DNA from: a virus
IMG/VR virus record: IMGVR_UViG_3300030107_005347
Location: 1 to 29,539 of that record
DNA: 29,539 bases
Direction: 5' to 3' (one strand)
Part shown: positions 13,847-21,025 of the stretch, one piece after another
Layout of the letters: each line of letters begins with the position of its first letter
How positions within the stretch are numbered: position 1 is the first letter of the stretch
The notes under the pieces: model-generated
Database searches by the model: none
Told to the model about the DNA's origin: nothing
The model's input: only the letters and a program-made list of their open reading frames with translations
Made by a program: the position numbers and the translations under genes

Positions 13847-14961
13847 TCGGACCCCTTCAGCTTATTGATTGTTGATTTATCAAGACCCTTGTATATAAGA
13901 CCATGTAATATATCCTTTTCGGTCATTCCAGCTTTTAAAAGCCTAACCGCATAAATTGAATCACGAGGTGAAACAGTCACTCGCATGTTATGCCTTGAAG
14001 CATTTTCTCGAAGGTCTTGGATTGTATCAATTAAGGCATTTGATTTATCACAGTCAGCACCTGAAATGCTTCTTTCGAGGTTGCCGTCATAACCCCATTC
14101 AACTGTGAAAAATCTTTTTAGTGTTGCTTCATCTAATTGGCACCTGCCAACATACTGCCTATCGGCCCCGGTGCCATAAGTGTTAGCACCTGCAATGCAA
14201 ATAAAATCTGCATGCTTTTCTATCATGCCTTCAGGTGTTGCCATTACACCGTTGCTTAATACCATATTTAATATGGTTAAAACTCCGGGGTTACCTGAAT
14301 CAATTTCATCTATCATAAAAACCCCCCCATTTTTAACACATCTAATTAAACCAGTTTCATGATACTTTCCATTAGCATCTATAAAACCGATTAAGTCAGA
14401 CTTGCTTGTCATAGGACCAACACTAATTGCCTCATAATGTAAGCCTAAACCTTTTGCAAGCTGTTCTGCTCCATAAGTTTTGCCAGAACCACTAGGCCCA
14501 GCTAAAAAAACTGGTATTCTTTGAGATGCTACTAAAAGCATTTCTTGGAATTTATGGTGCTGGGCACCTACGTTTATTTCTGGCTTTTCAAGGGGTTTTA
14601 CTATTACTTCAACGGCAGGGTTTGAGTGCTGTTTGATTAATTCAACTATTCTTGCCTCATCCATGCCAGCATTGTTATTAATGCCGTTTAGAAATGGCTG
14701 CAAGGCCCCTGCTAGATTAGATACATGGTCTAGGGTAGCACCGTTGTTATTATTTAATGCTGGTATAGTTTCAACAGCTTTAACGGGGTCCTGCTTTACT
14801 CCATTATTATTAGCAGGTATTTCTTGACCATTTAACCATGCTAAAAGCTGGTCTTTATTGGCTCCAGAAATTGCCACTCCTGATGCTGGGGGATTGTCCA
14901 AGTTTCGGCAATGTTTTCTTAATTCCGAAACTGTCATATTATTTAGGGTATTGTGTTCCAT
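13843..14961 (-). CDS. MoxR/CobS-type AAA+ ATPase with SAP-like N-terminus
   Basis: A 372-residue protein. Residues about 9-45 (MTVSELRKHCRNL...KDQLLAWLNG) look like a SAP-type nucleic-acid-binding motif, followed by an Asn-rich linker. The AAA+ core has Walker A GPSGSGKT at about 155-162, Walker B VFMIDEID at about 214-221, a sensor-1 Asn in CIAGANTYGTG and an LDEATLKRF arginine-finger segment. This pattern is typical of MoxR, GvpN and CobS proteins, which remodel partners together with a VWA-domain protein. The downstream overlapping gene fits as that partner. It has the best-spaced copy of the repeated leader, and two hairpins lie further upstream. The substrate is unknown. Confidence 0.88.
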   Translation of the reverse strand: MEHNTLNNMTVSELRKHCRNLDNPPASGVAISGANKDQLLAWLNGQEIPANNNGVKQDPVKAVETIPALNNNNGATLDHVSNLAGALQPFLNGINNNAGMDEARIVELIKQHSNPAVEVIVKPLEKPEINVGAQHHKFQEMLLVASQRIPVFLAGPSGSGKTYGAEQLAKGLGLHYEAISVGPMTSKSDLIGFIDANGKYHETGLIRCVKNGGVFMIDEIDSGNPGVLTILNMVLSNGVMATPEGMIEKHADFICIAGANTYGTGADRQYVGRCQLDEATLKRFFTVEWGYDGNLERSISGADCDKSNALIDTIQDLRENASRHNMRVTVSPRDSIYAVRLLKAGMTEKDILHGLIYKGLDKSTINKLKGSE

Positions 14962-14966
14962 GTTTC

Positions 14967-14988
14967 ACCTCATTTATTAAGTGTTAAA
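14967..14988 (-). promoter_or_regulatory. Repeated leader element, copy E
   Basis: TTTAACACTTAA then TAAATGAGGT on the minus strand, five bases before the ATG of the AAA+ ATPase gene. It is the first copy of the element in the accessory block. Confidence 0.6.
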
Positions 14989-14992
14989 TTAT

Positions 14993-15030
14993 CCGGGGTA
15001 GTGGCCCCGGTTAAGCTAAAAATTTAGCTT
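14993..15030 (-). other. Tandem hairpins upstream of the AAA+ ATPase gene
   Basis: CCGGGG (14993-14998) pairs with CCCCGG (15005-15010) across a six-base loop. Next to it AAGCTAAA (15013-15020) pairs with TTTAGCTT (15023-15030). The T-rich second stem could terminate transcription entering from the divergent region, or the pair could act as an attenuator in a leader RNA. Confidence 0.5.
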
Positions 15031-15386
15031 ACATATTTATACGTTAAAAAAAGCATAATGTATACAAAAAAATGCAAAAAGTTTAATTATTTTAACATGA
15101 CCCCAGCAAACCCTTGCAAATGCTACAAATAAAAATTCACTCAAACCATAAAAAAAAGACCAAAAACTAGCAAAAAAAGAAAAAAACTGAACAGGTCCAA
15201 AAAATGCCTAGTAAAACAGGGTAATATTTACCCCTGAAAATGACCCTGAAAACGGGTCAAATATTAAGTAATATATATAAGAGTTTATATATATACATAG
15301 TATATAAATATAAACGTCTTTATATATTACTAAAGAAATGGACCAAAAAAACGGCCCCGGTTCCGGGTCAAATTATCGGTGCTAAA

Positions 15387-15624
15387 TGCTGGCATAATTT
15401 AACGGGGTTTCGGTTCGGTGTTTTATGCTGGCAAATTGTTTGAGGTGTTACGGTGCTGGCATTTAATATGCTGGCAGGGTTTTGACTAGCCAGAGTGCTT
15501 GCCGTGTTCTTCACGTGCACGTGTAGCATGCTAGATACTGGCATATACTAGAATTATACACTAGATAAGCTGGCATAACCCCTGTAAACCGTTGGTAATG
15601 CTGGGATTACGGCAAATGCTGGCC
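15387..15624 (+). repeat. TGCTGGCA octamer array
   Basis: Four exact copies of TGCTGGCA begin at 15387, 15426, 15454 and 15469. Four one-mismatch copies begin at 15536, 15568, 15599 and 15617. All eight are in the same orientation within 238 bp, with irregular spacing (15 to 67 bp). Flanks are often A/T-rich, as in AATGCTGGCATAA. Two of the weaker copies sit in a longer direct repeat, CTAGATA...CTGGCATA. The octamer has TGC/GCA ends, a possible short dyad. Confidence 0.7.
15512..15533. repeat. Two abutting perfect palindromes
   Basis: CACGTGCACGTG (15512-15523) is directly followed by TAGCATGCTA (15524-15533). Both are perfect palindromes without spacer, located inside the octamer array. They look like protein-binding sites or a recombination or cleavage site; no function is assigned. 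Confidence 0.5.
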
Positions 15625-15765
15625 TGATGGTCTATCAGTTGAACCACTGCCAAGGCCCAGTTTTACAGCATTTTGACCCCCCCGGCATGGTGAGCTGGGG
15701 GCTGAATCAGAGAGTACCCTATCCCCCCACAAACCACCCCCCTAAAAATTTTTTTATTTACTGTC

Positions 15766-15793
15766 TTGAATTTTTGCTTTACAAATTTATTAG
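15766..15793 (+). promoter_or_regulatory. Candidate late promoter before the terminase genes
   Basis: TTGAAT (15766-15771) and TATTAG (15788-15793) are 16 bp apart and read toward the small terminase gene, in an AT-rich stretch directly after C-rich DNA. The match to sigma70 consensus is moderate. Confidence 0.35.
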
Positions 15794-15817
15794 CAACAAA
15801 ATTTTAATGGAGGACGT

Positions 15818-16387
15818 ATGGCAAAGGAGACTCGTAAGGAGAGAAGCATCAGGAATAAGGCTGAGTATGCTAAGGCAAAGAGCAGTTCCAAGTCACAGGT
15901 TAGTCAGAAGGAGGAGGAGTTTACTACGAAGGGTAATGTTCCAGTACCTTCTGCTGGGGATACTGAATTTTGGGAGGAGTTTTTTGGTAAGATTGAGATG
16001 GGAGAGACACTTGGTGGTTTTGCCAAGGACAGGGGAATGGCAGTACAGACGTTGAGGGATCGTCTGAGGAGTGGAGATTTGCATGAGAGGTTTATTGAGG
16101 CCCATCAGGGCAGGGCAGTATATCATGCCCAGAGTATTGAGGGAATGATAGACAGGTTGGAGAGTGGGGATGTTGAGAGTGATGTTGCACGTGTTTCGAT
16201 AGATGCAAGGAAGTGGTTGGCAACAAAGTATTATCCAAGGATGTTTGGAGAGAGGCAGGAGGTTAGTGTTAAGACAACGGATATGACTAAGGTTTACATT
16301 GAGCAGTTGAAGATATTGATGTCGAATCAGGATGATCGTATCAAGACTATTGAGGTGAAGAGTGAGAAGAAGAGTCTCCCGAAATAG
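15818..16387 (+). CDS. Terminase small subunit (Sf6/P22-like)
   Basis: A 189-residue protein. The central part (EFWEEFFGKIEMGETLGGFA, then KDRGMAVQTLRDRLRSGDLH) has the helix-turn-helix pattern of DNA-recognising small terminases. VARVSIDARKWLATKYYPRM followed by FGER matches the conserved oligomerisation segment of the Sf6-type family. It recognises phage DNA and regulates the large subunit during packaging. The start has an AATGGAGGACG ribosome site. It is the first late gene after the control region; an oxygenase gene separates it from the large subunit. Codons for Glu and Lys are almost all GAG and AAG, unlike most other genes here. Confidence 0.85.
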   Translation: MAKETRKERSIRNKAEYAKAKSSSKSQVSQKEEEFTTKGNVPVPSAGDTEFWEEFFGKIEMGETLGGFAKDRGMAVQTLRDRLRSGDLHERFIEAHQGRAVYHAQSIEGMIDRLESGDVESDVARVSIDARKWLATKYYPRMFGERQEVSVKTTDMTKVYIEQLKILMSNQDDRIKTIEVKSEKKSLPK

Positions 16388-16458
16388 GAATGGGGGAATA
16401 TTGAACAGGGGTACTAGGGTGCATCAGAATAAGAAGAAATACTCAAGGAAGAGGAGAG

Positions 16459-16968
16459 ATGAAGGTAATTGATGATTTTTTAGATGAGGATGTATTTGCA
16501 GAATTGCAGAAGGAGCTGATGAGCTACCATGTTTGCTGGTATTTTGTGCCGTTTACTGATGAGAAGAAGGAGACTAAGGACCAGTTTTACTTTGGGCATA
16601 ACATTTACCTCAATCATTCTTGGGTATCTGGGTTATCGGGTGCAGTCAAGCCTCTTATTTCAAGGATTAATCCTATGGGGCTTCACATGGTGAGGGCAAA
16701 CCTGATGACAAAATCGGAGAAGCACATTGAGAGTGATTTTCACACGGATTTGGACAGAAATTCTCCAACTACTGATAAAAAGAACAAGTGGACAACTGCA
16801 CTTTACTACATCAATGACTGCAATGGATACACGAAGCTGGAGGATGGCAGCAGGATTGAGAGTAAGGCAAACAGGCTGCTCACGTTTTCGTCAGATATGA
16901 AGCATTTGGGTGCCACTTGCACTGATGAGAAGAGGAGGGTGTTGATTAACCTGAATTATATTACTTGA
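16459..16968 (+). CDS. 2-oxoglutarate/Fe(II) oxygenase in the packaging cassette
   Basis: A 169-residue protein. The expected residues are present: His95-x-Asp97 (ESDFHTDLDR), distal His149 (SSDMKHLGATCT) and Arg159/160 (EKRRVLINLNYI). WTTALYYINDCNGYTKLEDG forms the core strands of the jelly-roll fold. The N-terminus (MKVIDDFLDEDVFAELQKEL) is the typical start of phage P4H-like proteins. It has a GGAGAG ribosome site and lies between the small and large terminase genes, so it is expressed late with the packaging machinery. The substrate is unknown; a virion protein or DNA-associated target is a reasonable inference. It is clearly divergent from the oxygenase at 3905-4486. Confidence 0.85.
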   Translation: MKVIDDFLDEDVFAELQKELMSYHVCWYFVPFTDEKKETKDQFYFGHNIYLNHSWVSGLSGAVKPLISRINPMGLHMVRANLMTKSEKHIESDFHTDLDRNSPTTDKKNKWTTALYYINDCNGYTKLEDGSRIESKANRLLTFSSDMKHLGATCTDEKRRVLINLNYIT

Positions 16969-16977
16969 GGGGGAGGA

Positions 16978-18381
16978 ATGAGTTTTGAGAACACGGTTAA
17001 GCAGTTTTTTGACAGATATGGCAGGGACCCTGTTTTGTTTGTTGAGGAGGTGTTGAAGATTAAGCCTGATCCTTGGCAAGCACAGGTGATGAAATGGGTA
17101 GGAGAGGGTGAAAGACGTATATCGGTACGTTCGGGTCATGGAGTAGGAAAAAGTTCGTGTGCATCATGGTTGATGATCTGGCATTTGCTTACGAAATACC
17201 CCCAGAAGGCAGTTGTTACGGCCCCAACGGTTAATCAGTTGCAGAATGCACTGGCAGCAGAGTGCAAGAGGTGGGTGAATGAGCTGCCGGATGCACTGAA
17301 GGATCAGTTGGAAGTGCTGGTGGAGACAATACGGTTGAAGGAGGCACCTGCCGAGAGTTTCATAAGTTTTTCCGTTTCTAGGGCCGAAACTCCAGAGGCA
17401 TTGGCTGGGGTGCATTCATCATGGGTAATTTTGCTAGCCGACGAAGCATCAGGGGTGCCAGAGGGTGTTTTTGAGGCTGCATCAGGGTCAATGTCAGGAG
17501 AAAATGCCTGTACGATTTTGTTAGGGAACCCTGTACGTAGTACAGGTATGTTTTTTAACACTCACAACAAACTTTCGGGGTACTGGAAAACTCTCAAGGT
17601 TTCATGTGTTGACTCTCCAAGGGTTTCTGAGGATTACGTCAGGGACATGAAACTGAGGTACGGTGAGGACAGCAATGCCTACCGGGTTAGGGTATTGGGT
17701 GAATTTCCTGTTGCAGATGATGATACGATTATTTCAAGGCAGTCTGTGGAGTCAGCAGTGGGACGGGATGTAAAATGCACTGGTGGTCCTGTGATTATGG
17801 GAGTGGATGTGGCACGACGTGGCATGGATTCTTCAGCCATTTGTATCCGTCAGGGTAATCATGTGCTGGGAGATGAGATACTGATTAAGAAAAAGTTTGA
17901 TACAATGCAGGTTGTCGGCTGGATTGAGTCTGAAATGAACAACCTGACTGCAAGTGGTTACGAAGTTGGGGAGGTCTTGATAGATTCCATCGGAATTGGT
18001 GCCGGGGTGGTGGATCGGTTGATGGAGAAGGGTGTTGATGTACGTGGAATCAATGTTTCTGAAGCTGCAAGTGTTGGGACAGAGTATTTTAACCTCAGAA
18101 GTGAGTTATGGTGGAGGTGCAAGGACTGGTTTGACAGGCAGGACTGTTTAATACCGTCTGATGAGGGTTTAATTGAAGAATTGGTGACAGTTCAGCAGGA
18201 TTTTAACTCAGATAAGCTGAAAGTTGAGTCAAAGGAGAGGACACGTAAGAATTTGGAGAGGGGAGCATCACCTGACCGGGCAGATGCCATGATTTTGACG
18301 TTTGCCAGCTTTGCCAGCATGACAAGTGGCAGGATTAGCTGGAAAAAACCTCTTGAGAGGGAAAGTCTGGGATTAGTTTAG
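16978..18381 (+). CDS. Terminase large subunit
   Basis: This is a 467-residue packaging motor. The ATPase domain has Walker A (RSGHGVGKSS, about residues 51-60) and Walker B (WVILLADEASG, about 149-159). The RNase H-like nuclease domain has Asp277 (IMGVDVARRGMDSSAI), Asp336 (VLIDSIGIGAGVVDRL) and a C-terminal acidic segment (GASPDRADAMILTFA). It cuts concatemeric DNA and pumps it into the procapsid through the portal, whose gene follows. Length and order are normal for P22/Sf6-like podoviruses. The ATG is preceded by GAGGGGGAGG, a very strong ribosome site. Confidence 0.96.
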   Translation: MSFENTVKQFFDRYGRDPVLFVEEVLKIKPDPWQAQVMKWVGEGERRISVRSGHGVGKSSCASWLMIWHLLTKYPQKAVVTAPTVNQLQNALAAECKRWVNELPDALKDQLEVLVETIRLKEAPAESFISFSVSRAETPEALAGVHSSWVILLADEASGVPEGVFEAASGSMSGENACTILLGNPVRSTGMFFNTHNKLSGYWKTLKVSCVDSPRVSEDYVRDMKLRYGEDSNAYRVRVLGEFPVADDDTIISRQSVESAVGRDVKCTGGPVIMGVDVARRGMDSSAICIRQGNHVLGDEILIKKKFDTMQVVGWIESEMNNLTASGYEVGEVLIDSIGIGAGVVDRLMEKGVDVRGINVSEAASVGTEYFNLRSELWWRCKDWFDRQDCLIPSDEGLIEELVTVQQDFNSDKLKVESKERTRKNLERGASPDRADAMILTFASFASMTSGRISWKKPLERESLGLV

Positions 18382-18389
18382 TAATTTGC

Positions 18390-18416
18390 TTGACTTTCTT
18401 AGATTTTGTATATAGT
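18390..18416 (+). promoter_or_regulatory. Weak candidate promoter before the portal gene
   Basis: TTGACT (18390-18395) and TATAGT (18411-18416) are 15 bp apart in the 76-bp gap between the large terminase and portal genes. Spacing is shorter than ideal. The portal ATG at 18458 has no visible ribosome site, so the gap may carry other signals. Confidence 0.33.
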
Positions 18417-18457
18417 TTTATCCATAATTCCATATTATGTTAAGTTAATTTTGTAAA

Positions 18458-20716
18458 ATGCCCACAGATTCTGAGCTTTCTGCTCAAGCACAAGAGTTGG
18501 AAAGTGAACAAATAAGGCTGTCTGGTGATGAGCCGATGGATGAACACGAGCTTGAAGGCATAATTGGCTCTCTCATTCAGGAAGCAGAAGATTATATTGA
18601 CTTGACAGAGGCCCCTGACAGGGTAAAAGCCCAAGACTACTATCAGGGCAGACCCTTTGGGAATGAGGAAGAAGGCCGTTCACAGGTGGTGTCGTATGAC
18701 GTAAGGGACACTGTTTCCCTGATGATGCCACAGATAATGAGGACATTTTTCGGGTCAGAGAAGGTTGTTGAGTTTATTCCAAGGGAAATGAACGATGTTG
18801 TTAATAGTGAGCAAGCCTCTGATTACGTCAATAGTGTTGTTTTAGGGCAGGACAACCCTGCATTTTCCATTTTCTACAATGTTTTCAAGGATGCACTTGT
18901 AAAAAGAATTGGGATAGTCAAGGTTGACTGGGAGAAAAGAGAAGAGGTAGAACACGAGGAATTTTCCGGGCTGGATGATGCAGGATTACAGGCACTTATG
19001 TCTGACCCAGACATCGAAGCTACACAGGTAGAAAGCTACGATGATCCCGATTTTGTTCCACCACCTCCACAAGTCTCTCCCGACGGGTCAGTGCCCGTGC
19101 AACCGCAGGACATGGTGGCAACACCGCAGTTACATGACGTAGTGATCCGTCGCCTCTCCACCGAGGGCAGTATCGTACTGGAAGCACTCCCCCCTGAAGA
19201 ATTTTTGATTGATAGACGTGGCAAATCAGTGGAGGACTGTGCAGTTGTGGCACATCGACGTTACCTCACTATCTCAGAGTTGGTCCAGATGGGTTATGAC
19301 TACGATGAGATGCTTGAGCTGGCAGGAGATGAAGATGAGTTTGGCACAAACACCGAATTTTTAAACCGTCACCCGATAGGCAACTACACCGACAGTAATC
19401 AGGGTGGTGAAGCCAATAAAAAGGTCTTGTATATTGAGGCTTTTGCAAAAGTTGACTACGACGGGGATGGTATAGCAGAACTTAGACGTTTTTGCACAGG
19501 AGGGACACATCACAAAATTTTACACCATTCTCCTGTGAATAGTGTCCCTTTTGTGCTTTTTAATGGATACCCTGAGCCACATTTATGGAAAGGTGATTCG
19601 GTTGCAGACTTGATGATGGATGTCCAGCTTATCAAGTCAAATGTTCTCAGGAATATGCTTGACAGTCTCTCCAAGTCAATTCATCCAGACACTTGGGTGG
19701 TTGAGGGGCAGGTAAATGTTGATGATGCCTTGAGCAACAAGGTTGGCAAGATCATCAGGACGAGAGCTGCTGGCATGATAGGAGAGTTGGTAAAAGACTT
19801 CTCAGGAAAAGAAGGATTCCCGATGCTGGACTACCTAGACCAGCTTAAAGAGGACCGAACTGGCATGAGTAAGGCAAGTCAGGGATTGAACCCGGATGCC
19901 TTGCAATCGACCACAAAAGCAGCAGTAACTGCCACCGTAAGTGCAGCACAGGCCCAGATTGAGCTTCTGTGCAGGGTGTTTGCAGAAAATGGCATGAAGC
20001 CACTGTTTAAGAAGATTTTGAAACTCCTGCATGCCCATCAGGAAAAGGCAAGAATGGTCAGGCTCAGGAACGAATGGGTGCCAATCGACCCTAGAGCATG
20101 GGATGCCAGCATGGATGTCAGTGTCAACGTGGCACTGGGTCTTGGCACCACAGAGGATAGAATGATGATGCTTGAGGGCATTGCCAAGAAACAGCAGGAA
20201 CTGCTGGGAACTTTGGGGCCTGAAAATCCATTGGTTACACAGAAACAGTATCACCATACCCTAACTAAGATGACAGAACTTTCAGGGCATAAGGATATAC
20301 AGAATTTCTGGACTGACCCGGCAACGTATGAGCCACCACCTCCCCAGCCACCTGAACCTACACCAGATGAGATATTTGCACAGGCACAGGCAGACAAGGT
20401 TCGTGCAGACATGGAAGTGGATCAGGCAAAGCTGGCACTGGAGAAAGAGAAGATGGTCCGTGATGATGATTTGGAGAGAGACAAGATGGAATCAGACCTT
20501 GAAGTAAAGATCAAGGAAATGGAGAACAAATACCAGACTGCCATTGACCAGACTGAGATAAGGGGCAGGATGGAGAGAGACAGGGAGCAGATGAGGATGG
20601 AAGCACAGCAGATGCAACAGGCACAGCAACAGGCACAGCAACCACCTCAGCAACTTCCACCACAGGACCTGAACCCACAGCAGATGGGGCCTCCGATACC
20701 ACCGATACAGAACTAG
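18458..20716 (+). CDS. P22-like portal protein
   Basis: A 752-residue portal. The N-terminal part (RVKAQDYYQGRPFGNEEEGR, VVSYDVRDTVSLMMPQIMRT, FFGSEKVVEF) and the middle part (FVLFNGYPEPHLWKGDSVAD, VQLIKSNVLRNMLDSLSKSI) match the P22-type podovirus portal family. The C-terminus is a long charged coiled-coil and a Gln/Pro-rich tail (about residues 640-752), consistent with the barrel extension. It forms the dodecameric ring through which DNA enters and leaves the head. A Pro-rich acidic insert at about 190-225 (DDPDFVPPPPQVSPDG) looks like a flexible loop. The start lacks a ribosome site. Confidence 0.92.
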   Translation: MPTDSELSAQAQELESEQIRLSGDEPMDEHELEGIIGSLIQEAEDYIDLTEAPDRVKAQDYYQGRPFGNEEEGRSQVVSYDVRDTVSLMMPQIMRTFFGSEKVVEFIPREMNDVVNSEQASDYVNSVVLGQDNPAFSIFYNVFKDALVKRIGIVKVDWEKREEVEHEEFSGLDDAGLQALMSDPDIEATQVESYDDPDFVPPPPQVSPDGSVPVQPQDMVATPQLHDVVIRRLSTEGSIVLEALPPEEFLIDRRGKSVEDCAVVAHRRYLTISELVQMGYDYDEMLELAGDEDEFGTNTEFLNRHPIGNYTDSNQGGEANKKVLYIEAFAKVDYDGDGIAELRRFCTGGTHHKILHHSPVNSVPFVLFNGYPEPHLWKGDSVADLMMDVQLIKSNVLRNMLDSLSKSIHPDTWVVEGQVNVDDALSNKVGKIIRTRAAGMIGELVKDFSGKEGFPMLDYLDQLKEDRTGMSKASQGLNPDALQSTTKAAVTATVSAAQAQIELLCRVFAENGMKPLFKKILKLLHAHQEKARMVRLRNEWVPIDPRAWDASMDVSVNVALGLGTTEDRMMMLEGIAKKQQELLGTLGPENPLVTQKQYHHTLTKMTELSGHKDIQNFWTDPATYEPPPPQPPEPTPDEIFAQAQADKVRADMEVDQAKLALEKEKMVRDDDLERDKMESDLEVKIKEMENKYQTAIDQTEIRGRMERDREQMRMEAQQMQQAQQQAQQPPQQLPPQDLNPQQMGPPIPPIQN

Positions 20717-20968
20717 ATGGCAGAACGTACACCGAAGGAGAAAAGAATAAGCAAAGGAAAAGCAGCCGAAAGGTTGCTCAATGATCCAATAATTTCAGAA
20801 GCATTTGAAAAATTGGAAGCTAAATACAACTCAGCATGGGTATCTTCAGGTTTAGAGGACAACCAGAAACGTGAGACACTTTACTTGTCTATACGGGCCT
20901 TGGGGGAACTTAGACTTGAGCTGGAATCCATGATAAATACGGGCAAAATAGCCCAACAGGAACAATAA
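20717..20968 (+). CDS. Hypothetical 83-residue helical protein
   Basis: It starts directly after the portal stop codon. The sequence is charged and probably helical: RISKGKAAERLLNDPIISEA, then FEKLEAKYNSAWVSSGLEDN and TLYLSIRALGELRLELESMI. It resembles small helical proteins that often lie between portal and scaffold genes in podoviruses and have no assigned function known to me. An assembly-cofactor role is a guess from position. Confidence 0.7.
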   Translation: MAERTPKEKRISKGKAAERLLNDPIISEAFEKLEAKYNSAWVSSGLEDNQKRETLYLSIRALGELRLELESMINTGKIAQQEQ

Positions 20969-20971
20969 CCA

Positions 20972-21011
20972 GTGAGGGGTAATCTCTAACGAGAATAGAC
21001 CCTTAACTCAC
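20972..21011 (+). other. Structured leader before the scaffold gene
   Basis: GTGAG (20972-20976) pairs with CTCAC (21007-21011) and GGGT (20977-20980) with ACCC (20999-21002), leaving a TTAA bulge. An inner TCTC/GAGA stem (20983-20986/20991-20994) continues the structure. No T-run follows. It ends 14 bases before the scaffold ATG, close to its GAAAGGA ribosome site, so it could tune scaffold expression or be an mRNA processing site. Confidence 0.4.
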
Positions 21012-21025
21012 ATGAAAGGATAAAT

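Larger units (their letters stand above)
14989..15817. other. Gene-free divergent control region
   Basis: About 830 bases separate the minus-strand accessory block from the plus-strand late genes, and I see no supportable gene. From left to right it holds the tandem hairpins, then an A-rich segment (15040-15240) with the palindrome GGGTAA-TAT-TTACCC near 15220. Next come GACCC/GGGTC inverted repeats near 15241 and an alternating TA-rich tract (15262-15330). The right part carries the octamer array (15387-15624), two adjacent palindromes, C- and G-rich runs (15676-15745) and a probable late promoter. Divergent promoters, an origin, an attachment site or a packaging signal could all be here. 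Confidence 0.6.

Noticed and set aside
15262-15330. Alternating TA-rich tract considered as a CRISPR-like or tandem repeat array
   Set aside because: There are no regular repeat units with spacers; it is simple AT-rich sequence.
15617-15660. tRNA-like segment with a GTTGAACC / GGTTCAAC core
   Set aside because: The core suggested a T-arm in reverse, but the stem pairings and the conserved G53-C61 pair are missing and no anticodon or acceptor stem could be built.
15676-15750. C- and G-rich runs considered as an intrinsic terminator before the late genes
   Set aside because: The CCCCC/GGGGG pairing has a long loop and is not followed by a T-run in the plus direction.
15627-16055. 142-codon plus-strand frame running into the small terminase gene
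   Set aside because: It starts in C-rich non-coding DNA, has no ribosome site, and its second half is the terminase gene read out of frame, giving Arg/Leu-rich sequence.
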